A stretch of 10,014 nucleotides of DNA, from contig DDLS01000111.1 in assembly GCA_002340255.1 (NCBI GenBank), positions 1 through 10,014 on the forward strand, read 5' to 3'. The notes below the pieces were generated by a model. It made no database searches. It saw nothing but the letters and a program-made list of their open reading frames with translations, and was not told the DNA's origin. The position numbers and the translations under genes are program-made. This stretch comes from Cyanobacteria bacterium UBA2566. Lineage in GTDB: Bacteria > Cyanobacteriota > Cyanobacteriia > Cyanobacteriales > Desertifilaceae. This document shows positions 5,686 through 10,014 of this stretch, piece by piece (position 1 is the first letter of the stretch; every line of letters begins with the position of its first letter).

Positions 5686-7374
5686 CTATTTCTTCTTTTT
5701 ACTCGATTTACGCCCATTTTTGCCAGGTTTAGCCGATTTAGATTTCTTGCGTTTTTTCGGATCGGCTTGTGCTTCCAGAAGCGCTTGCAGTTCTTCCTGT
5801 TTCTTTTGTTCTTCCTTATCAATATCAGGTAACTTTAAGGTAATACCAGCAAATAACCAATAGTAGACACATACCGGATCGGTATCTAATGGATACCAGT
5901 AAGTTTGGTAACTAATAATTAGAATAAATACCCAAAAACAAGCGCCAAAATTGCGTAAGCTTTTATCTTTCACCGAACGATAAGCTTTAAACGTTTGCCA
6001 AGTCAGAGCAGTAACCAGCAGTAAAAATAAGGCAAGCCCTGGTTTTCCTAATTCAAAGAGGACTTTTGGGAACCAAGTTTCCACCAAAAAAGTTTTACCA
6101 AATATTCTAGCCGAATTCGTTGCCCGTCCTAATCCATTGCCAAAGAAACCCGCTTCCTTCGCAGAATGTTCGGCTTGTTCAGCAATAAAATCTGCTGGGT
6201 TAGATGCACCCAATCGACCGACTAAACTATCCCATCTTTCTTGTACAACATCGGGGAAAGCTACCGCCGCACCTCCCAAGAGTAAGGTTAATCCAACTGC
6301 AATGGGAATGAACCGTTTTAGGTTGGCAACTTGACCGGTAAGCACCAGTAAAATAACGGTTACGACAGGGACAAGCATTGTCGCAATTCGTTGTCCTGAA
6401 ATCACAGAACAAACAAAGTTTAATCCCATTCCAGCAAATCCCGCCATTTGCCATAGAGGAGAAGGATCGCAAAAAGCAGTGGCAAAGGTAAAGAAGGCGC
6501 TACAAATCATATACCAACCCCAGTGCCAAGGGGAAGGTAAGGTACTGGGGAGACGGATCTGACCAACCTGGGGACTGTAAGTTAAAGATCCTCCAACTAG
6601 GCATCTGGCTTCGACACTTGCTTTGAATAAATCGTCTCCTACTGCATTACGAGTGCCTTCACAGGCACCCGATAAGAGCGATCGATATTGCATTACACAT
6701 AATACGCAGGTGATAAGGGCTAAAATAGTCGTTATCCGGGTAATCCAAAGCAATTCTTTTTTCCCCCGAATCATATAAAATCCACAACTGATTAAGGGGA
6801 TGTATCCCATGAATACTTTTAAGCCTAAAATCCCTAATAAGATCGGTTTATCTCCTCCGTAAGTTTTTCCAGTTGTATTGATGACTAGGATGATAAAGAC
6901 ACAATACCCTAATAGGGAAAATATGAAGGGAATTAGGGGTTTGGGCACAAGGAACGGCAAACGATATCGTTGGCAGTATTGATAGATGCCCATTAATCCG
7001 GGAATGTAAAACGCATCTTTGGCTAACTGGAGGAGTGCATTTCCTCCTCCCACTCCATAAACAATAGTGCCGCTAAAGGGCATATAGATATAGAAAGCCC
7101 ATAGAGCTTGAATGGGATAATTTAAGGCAAATATGAGAACACCAATCCCAAATAATCCGGCTACGAAAAATGAAGGTTCGCCCATAACGGCGAACCCAAT
7201 TAAACCGAAAACAGAGCCAATTCCGATCGCCTGTCCGAGGACTCCATTGAACTTTTTGCGCGCATTGGCAGCTTCACGTTTTTTGGCAGCTAGTTCTTCT
7301 TTCGTCGGAGGGGGTTTGACTAGGGCGGCTAGATTCGGTGCTTTTCCTTTGGATTTGAGTTTACTTTTGGCCAT
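5686..7374 (-). CDS. hpsL: O-antigen ligase/polymerase-like membrane protein, HpsL-like
   Basis: This is a 562-residue polytopic protein with about ten to twelve hydrophobic segments between residues 45 and 515. A long hydrophilic loop (about 375-430) precedes the last membrane segments, the arrangement of Wzy/WaaL-type (O-antigen ligase) proteins. Likely functional residues are SGQRIAT (326-332, R328), the loop motif GFFGNGLGRATNS (409-421) and ETWFPKVLFELGKPGL (432-447). Both ends are lysine-rich: KSKLKSKGK at the start and a C-terminal tail (535-562) with about half of its residues basic; both are expected in the cytoplasm. In the hormogonium polysaccharide system HpsL-type proteins are required for polysaccharide export or assembly; polymerisation or ligation of lipid-linked units is the role suggested by the fold. 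It is the first gene of the cluster, divergent from ndhM. The start ATG lacks a clear ribosome site. Confidence 0.82.
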   Translation of the reverse strand: MAKSKLKSKGKAPNLAALVKPPPTKEELAAKKREAANARKKFNGVLGQAIGIGSVFGLIGFAVMGEPSFFVAGLFGIGVLIFALNYPIQALWAFYIYMPFSGTIVYGVGGGNALLQLAKDAFYIPGLMGIYQYCQRYRLPFLVPKPLIPFIFSLLGYCVFIILVINTTGKTYGGDKPILLGILGLKVFMGYIPLISCGFYMIRGKKELLWITRITTILALITCVLCVMQYRSLLSGACEGTRNAVGDDLFKASVEARCLVGGSLTYSPQVGQIRLPSTLPSPWHWGWYMICSAFFTFATAFCDPSPLWQMAGFAGMGLNFVCSVISGQRIATMLVPVVTVILLVLTGQVANLKRFIPIAVGLTLLLGGAAVAFPDVVQERWDSLVGRLGASNPADFIAEQAEHSAKEAGFFGNGLGRATNSARIFGKTFLVETWFPKVLFELGKPGLALFLLLVTALTWQTFKAYRSVKDKSLRNFGACFWVFILIISYQTYWYPLDTDPVCVYYWLFAGITLKLPDIDKEEQKKQEELQALLEAQADPKKRKKSKSAKPGKNGRKSSKKKK

Positions 7375-7396
7375 GGGGGAAGCGGGAACTGCTCTG

Positions 7397-7425
7397 AAGT
7401 TATTCTTTCTGGGCGATCAATACAA
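7397..7425 (-). promoter_or_regulatory. Putative promoter of the hps cluster
   Basis: On the minus strand TTGTAT (7420-7425) and TAACTT (7397-7402) are separated by exactly 17 bases and sit about 23 bases before the hpsL start. The -10 match is weak. In Nostoc, hps genes depend on a cascade of alternative sigma factors, so a different promoter type is also possible. The gap to the divergent ndhM is 139 bases. Confidence 0.3.
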
Positions 7426-7463
7426 TGGCATCTTTGCCTAAGATAGCTTAGAGATTGCGTCCT

Positions 7464-7492
7464 TTGCCTAGCAATGACAGAATACCTATAGG
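7464..7492 (+). promoter_or_regulatory. Putative sigma-70-type promoter of ndhM
   Basis: TTGCCT (7464-7469) and TATAGG (7487-7492) are 17 bases apart, a standard spacing. Transcription would start roughly 15 bases before the ndhM ATG, leaving a very short leader without a visible ribosome binding site. Confidence 0.4.
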
Positions 7493-7513
7493 CTGTTTTT
7501 TATTGACTATTAT

Positions 7514-7855
7514 ATGTTACTCAAATCTACGACCCGCCATATCCGCATTTTTACGGCTGTTATTGAAAAGGGAGAACTCAATCCATCTGACAATATGCTG
7601 ACTCTGGATGTAGACCCAGATAATGAATTAAATTGGACAGATTCGTCCCTAAAAGAAGTCTATGGTAAGTTTGAGGAGTTGGTTGCAGCCTATGAAGGAC
7701 AGGATTTAACCGAGTATAATCTGCGTCGGATTGGGTCGGATTTGGAGCATTTTGTCCGATCGCTCCTCCAAAAAGGGGAACTCAGCTATAACCTGGAAAG
7801 CCGGGCAGTGAATTACAGTATGGGCTTACCTCAAGTCGCCGTCGATCAACCCTAA
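7514..7855 (+). CDS. ndhM: NAD(P)H-quinone oxidoreductase subunit M
   Basis: This 113-residue protein is NdhM, a small hydrophilic subunit of the NDH-1 complex specific to oxygenic phototrophs. Diagnostic stretches are LLKSTTRHIRIFTA (2-15), LTLDVDPDNELNW (29-41), LTEYNLRRIGSDLEHF (65-80) and the C-terminal NYSMGLPQVAVD (100-111), all typical of the family, and the length is normal. NdhM belongs to the peripheral arm of the thylakoid complex that takes electrons from ferredoxin and reduces plastoquinone in respiration and cyclic electron flow. It has no membrane segment. The gene stands alone on the plus strand, divergent from hpsL and convergent with the zinc-ribbon-like gene, so it is probably transcribed by itself. 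No ribosome site is visible before the ATG. Confidence 0.96.
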   Translation: MLLKSTTRHIRIFTAVIEKGELNPSDNMLTLDVDPDNELNWTDSSLKEVYGKFEELVAAYEGQDLTEYNLRRIGSDLEHFVRSLLQKGELSYNLESRAVNYSMGLPQVAVDQP

Positions 7856-7862
7856 TCCCAAT

Positions 7863-7886
7863 TCCCTTTAAAGACCATCAAAGGGA
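7863..7886. terminator. Weak stem-loop between convergent genes
   Basis: TCCCTTT (7863-7869) and AAAGGGA (7880-7886) can pair as a 7-bp stem with a 10-base loop just past the ndhM stop. It also overlaps the last codons of the convergent gene. There is no strong T-run on the plus strand, so termination is only a suggestion. Confidence 0.25.
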
Positions 7887-8230
7887 TTCGGGGGTTGGGG
7901 TTGGGGAAGATCCTCCCCCGCCAACTCTGAGGGAGGACGTTCGTTGCTCCAACCCCACCAGGCTTGTCCGCATTCACATAAATAAAATTCTTGCCATTTA
8001 CGGCGATTGCCTTCTGTGTAAACGGGCGATCGCCGATTTAACCACACCCGTTCAGCTTGCCTCGAAGTCGCCGCACAGCGAGGACAACAGAACTTGAATG
8101 CATGGGTAGCTTGTTCTGTCCAAGCTGGTGGATGAATATCAAACGCTTCCATAAACCTTAAAATTCTCCCTAAACCAACGGAGTGCTTATACCCTAAGCT
8201 TAAACCCATGAACACTAATTTTTCATCCAT
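7868..8230 (-). CDS. Conserved cyanobacterial zinc-ribbon-like protein
   Basis: The product carries a likely zinc ribbon: CCPRC near the middle, then VWLNRRSPVYTEGNRRKWQE, then LCECGQAWWGWS, so CPxC and CxC cysteine pairs are about 35 residues apart. A proline-rich tail ends at PNPFDGL. I recall similar short proteins in other cyanobacteria but no function. The start is uncertain. The frame is open from a TTG at 8284. The ATG chosen at 8230 has AGGA eight bases upstream and gives 120 residues. A third candidate, ATG at 8152 (MEAFDIHPPAW, 94 residues), begins just before the conserved-looking core, and the region between the two ATGs looks poorly coding. The gene is convergent with ndhM (12-base gap) and divergent from the transporter. 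A nucleic-acid-binding or structural role for the ribbon is possible but not shown. Confidence 0.7.
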   Translation of the reverse strand: MDEKLVFMGLSLGYKHSVGLGRILRFMEAFDIHPPAWTEQATHAFKFCCPRCAATSRQAERVWLNRRSPVYTEGNRRKWQEFYLCECGQAWWGWSNERPPSELAGEDLPQPQPPNPFDGL

Positions 8231-8336
8231 GATGGCTATCCTAGACTTGACATCGGTGTAATTCCGGAGTCTGATAATAATCAACGTGGTGTGACATCAC
8301 CGGATTGGCTGGCTACTGTGAGGAAGCACTCTGCCC

Positions 8337-9746
8337 ATGAATCCCATTTTAAACCTGATCTCCGCCCTCGGAATCGTTATCTTATGTCTGATTGCTTGGG
8401 TTGGTTCCGAAGACCGCAAAGTGGTTCCCTGGCGAACGATCGCCATTGGCATTACTCTACAAATGACGATCGGACTCTTAGTCTTTGTTCTCCCCACGCG
8501 CGATCTGATTGCCCAACTCAATAATCTGCTCAATGCCCTTTTAGATGCTTCAGAAGCAGGCGCTCGCTTCCTGTTTGGTGGCGATACTTCTGCTTTTGTC
8601 CCTAATCCTAACCGAGTGCTTGGCCCGGGGCCGGCAGGACGGTGGATTATGCGTGCAGTCGGTCAACCCTATGTGGCGATCCCTGGCGATAAACTTGGCT
8701 CAGATCATCTCAATCCGGGCTATATCTTTGCCTTTCGCTCCCTACCTCAAGTGGTCTTCTTTTCGGCATTAGTCGCCCTATTGTATCGATTGAATATTAT
8801 TCAACCGATTGTCAAGGTTTTTGCCCAACTGTTCCAGAAAACGATGAAAATTAGTGGGGCAGAATCCTTATCCGGAGCAGCCAATATTTTTGTCGGTATT
8901 GAATCGGCGATCGCCGTTAAACCCTTCCTGGCTAAAATGACACGCAGCGAAATCTGTGCCATTCTCACCAGTTGTTTTGGTTCTATTGCTTCCTCTGTTC
9001 TCGGACTCTATGCTGGGTTTTTACGCCCTGTCTTTCCCTCCATTGCCGGTCATTTGGTCTCCGCTTCAATTATGACCATTCCCGCTTGTTTCGTGATTTC
9101 AAAAATCTTGGTTCCGGAAACTGGAGTGCCTGAAACCCTGGGCAAAATTCCTGAAGAGCCAGAGCAAGACCCCGAAAAACGACCGAATCCCATGGATAGC
9201 CTGATTATGGGAGCCTTAGATGGGGTGAAAATGGCCGTTGGTATTGCGGCTGTAATTATCGCCATTTTGGGTTTAGTGGCGCTAATTAATATGGGCTTTG
9301 ATAGCCTATCAGGATTACCTGCACCAGTCGGTACGGTATTTCAAGTAGTTACGCTGCAAAATATCATGGGATTTTTGTTTTTTCCCCTAACTATTCTGAC
9401 GGGGGTATCTCTGGATATTAATGAAATTTGGCAAGCTTCCGTGATTATTGGTCGTCGGGTGTTTGAAACCAATGTGCCACCTTATATTAGTCTCGCTAAT
9501 CTGAGTCGTACAGGAGCCATTAGCGATCGCGCCATGCTCATCGTCAGTTATGTTCTCTGTGGGTTTACTCACTTTGCCTCCTATGGGATTTTCGTTGGCG
9601 GACTCTCTTCCCTGATTCCCGAACGGCGATCGGAAGTTTCCTCCCTCGGCTTCAAAGCCCTCTGGGCCGCGACTCTCGCCACTTTAATGACCGGTTGTAT
9701 CGCCGGACTCTTTGACTTGGGTAACCCGGCGACATTAGGGCGATAA
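8337..9746 (+). CDS. CNT-family (NupC-like) nucleoside transporter homologue
   Basis: This 469-residue membrane protein belongs to the concentrative nucleoside transporter family. Family signatures are a FAFRSLPQVVFFSALVALLYRL segment from residue 131, the first re-entrant-loop region AESLSGAANIFVGIES (175-190), TGVSLD (355-360), and the C-terminal LCGFTHFASYGIFVGGLSSLIPERRSEVSSLGFKAL block starting at 407. CNT proteins are trimeric inner-membrane symporters that import nucleosides with Na+ or H+. The residues that contact nucleoside in characterised members appear different here: the GQTE-type motif is GIES (187-190), the NEFVAY-type motif is TNVPPY (378-383), and the Asn of the last motif is H412. 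Substrate is therefore open. A polar segment with several prolines (84-127) lies before the second membrane region and a charged one at 260-285. The ATG start has a distant GAGGAAG. The gene stands alone. Confidence 0.85.
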   Translation: MNPILNLISALGIVILCLIAWVGSEDRKVVPWRTIAIGITLQMTIGLLVFVLPTRDLIAQLNNLLNALLDASEAGARFLFGGDTSAFVPNPNRVLGPGPAGRWIMRAVGQPYVAIPGDKLGSDHLNPGYIFAFRSLPQVVFFSALVALLYRLNIIQPIVKVFAQLFQKTMKISGAESLSGAANIFVGIESAIAVKPFLAKMTRSEICAILTSCFGSIASSVLGLYAGFLRPVFPSIAGHLVSASIMTIPACFVISKILVPETGVPETLGKIPEEPEQDPEKRPNPMDSLIMGALDGVKMAVGIAAVIIAILGLVALINMGFDSLSGLPAPVGTVFQVVTLQNIMGFLFFPLTILTGVSLDINEIWQASVIIGRRVFETNVPPYISLANLSRTGAISDRAMLIVSYVLCGFTHFASYGIFVGGLSSLIPERRSEVSSLGFKALWAATLATLMTGCIAGLFDLGNPATLGR

Positions 9747-9771
9747 ACAGAAAGGGCATGAGAAGAGTCTC

Positions 9772-9806
9772 CAGAAGCCGGGTTTCTCGGAGAAACCCGG
9801 CTTCTG
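9772..9806. repeat. Perfect 35-base palindrome (dispersed hairpin repeat or terminator)
   Basis: CAGAAGCCGGGTTTCT (9772-9787) and its exact complement AGAAACCCGGCTTCTG (9791-9806) flank a three-base CGG loop, a 16-bp perfect stem. It starts 26 bases after the transporter stop codon, so it can act as a transcript end, although no T-run follows on the plus strand. Near-identical AGAAGCCGGGTTTCT palindromes are, from memory, common dispersed elements in filamentous cyanobacterial genomes, so this is more likely a mobile REP-like unit than a gene-specific terminator. Confidence 0.75.
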
Positions 9807-9928
9807 AGATCGTAGCGCAGATCGCAGGGTGGGCAGGAGAATAGGCAAGATCCTTCAACCTTGACAAGCAAATCTTGCTTACCTTACTAGACTTCCCAAT
9901 TCGTGTAGAAACTGAGCAGAGCGGTGGT

Positions 9929-9987
9929 ATAGTCATTCCAATTAAAAACCAGCAGTATAATAAGGGGAAATCTAAGGGAGTTGAAGG
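9929..9987 (+). mobile_element. Putative left end of an IS630-type element
   Basis: The sequence GGTATAGTCATTCCAATTAA (9926-9945) lies about 50 bases before the transposase start and resembles the ends of cyanobacterial IS630-type elements, which insert at TA dinucleotides. The exact boundary is inferred; the right end is outside the window so the inverted repeat cannot be checked. Confidence 0.35.
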
Positions 9988-10014
9988 ATGGCATACCGTA
10001 TAGATTTACGCTCA
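9988..10014 (+). CDS. IS630-type transposase, N-terminal fragment cut by window edge
   Basis: Nine codons, MAYRIDLRS, follow an ATG with AGGGAG seven bases upstream. The peptide matches the opening of the helix-turn-helix domain of IS630-family transposases (typically M-x-Y-x-x-D-L-R followed by a recognition helix). The rest lies beyond the window, so neither completeness nor the DDE catalytic domain can be judged. With only nine residues, the assignment rests on the motif and on the upstream sequence that looks like an element end. Confidence 0.55.

Noticed and set aside
9866..9880. Small hairpin AAGCAA-ATC-TTGCTT as a terminator
   Set aside because: The stem is only six AT-rich pairs and no transcript is expected to end there. 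It can also pair differently with 9845-9851, so it is likely chance.
9581..9936. Minus-strand open frames of about 95 residues over the end of the transporter gene and beyond
   Set aside because: They are antisense to a clear coding region or run through the palindrome, lack ribosome sites, and have arginine/serine-rich shadow-type composition.
1..10014. CRISPR array, defence system, tRNA or riboswitch
   Set aside because: No regularly spaced repeats, nuclease or toxin-like genes, cloverleaf sequences or known riboswitch cores were seen on either strand. The repeats present are short and irregularly placed.

Overview
The window looks like chromosomal DNA of a filamentous, probably gliding-motile, cyanobacterium. 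Three things point there. The HIP1 octamer GCGATCGC occurs about ten times, inside and between genes (for example 1522-1529, 2076-2083, 8907-8914). A clear ndhM gene, found only in cyanobacteria and plastids, is present. The central cluster matches the hps (hormogonium polysaccharide) genes of filamentous cyanobacteria. I cannot name a species.

Layout. At 61-1232 (minus strand) an exported monohaem cytochrome-like DUF3365/Tll0287-type protein and an exported or anchored DUF3122 protein are joined by a 4-base ATGA overlap, so they are probably translationally coupled. At 1340-1954 (minus) there is a 104-residue uncharacterised protein, a remnant of a second copy of its 3' end, and a short 51-residue gene with a good ribosome binding site. 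At 2190-7374 (minus) lies a four-gene polysaccharide cluster: an O-antigen ligase/polymerase-like membrane protein (HpsL-like), a GT2 glycosyltransferase (HpsN-like) and two GT4 glycosyltransferases (HpsO-like, HpsP-like). The first three are tightly packed (gaps of 33 and 25 bases); the last is separated by 96 bases holding a dispersed repeat.

Divergent from hpsL is ndhM (7514-7855), encoding a subunit of the NDH-1 complex. Convergent with ndhM is a small zinc-ribbon-like protein (ends at 7868). Divergent from that is a CNT-type nucleoside transporter homologue (8337-9746) whose usual nucleoside-contact motifs appear replaced. The right edge carries a perfect 35-base palindrome (9772-9806) and the first nine codons of an IS630-type transposase (from 9988).

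How the genes may work together: the GT2 and GT4 enzymes would build lipid-linked sugar units in the cytoplasm or at its membrane, and the HpsL-like protein would polymerise or ligate them outside the membrane, giving the secreted polysaccharide that supports type IV pilus gliding. The other genes have no evident link to this pathway. The region is not a defence island or a CRISPR locus. The items most worth a second look are the CNT homologue with altered pocket residues, the decayed tandem duplication at 1310-1770, the short gene at 1799-1954, and the two kinds of dispersed repeat.
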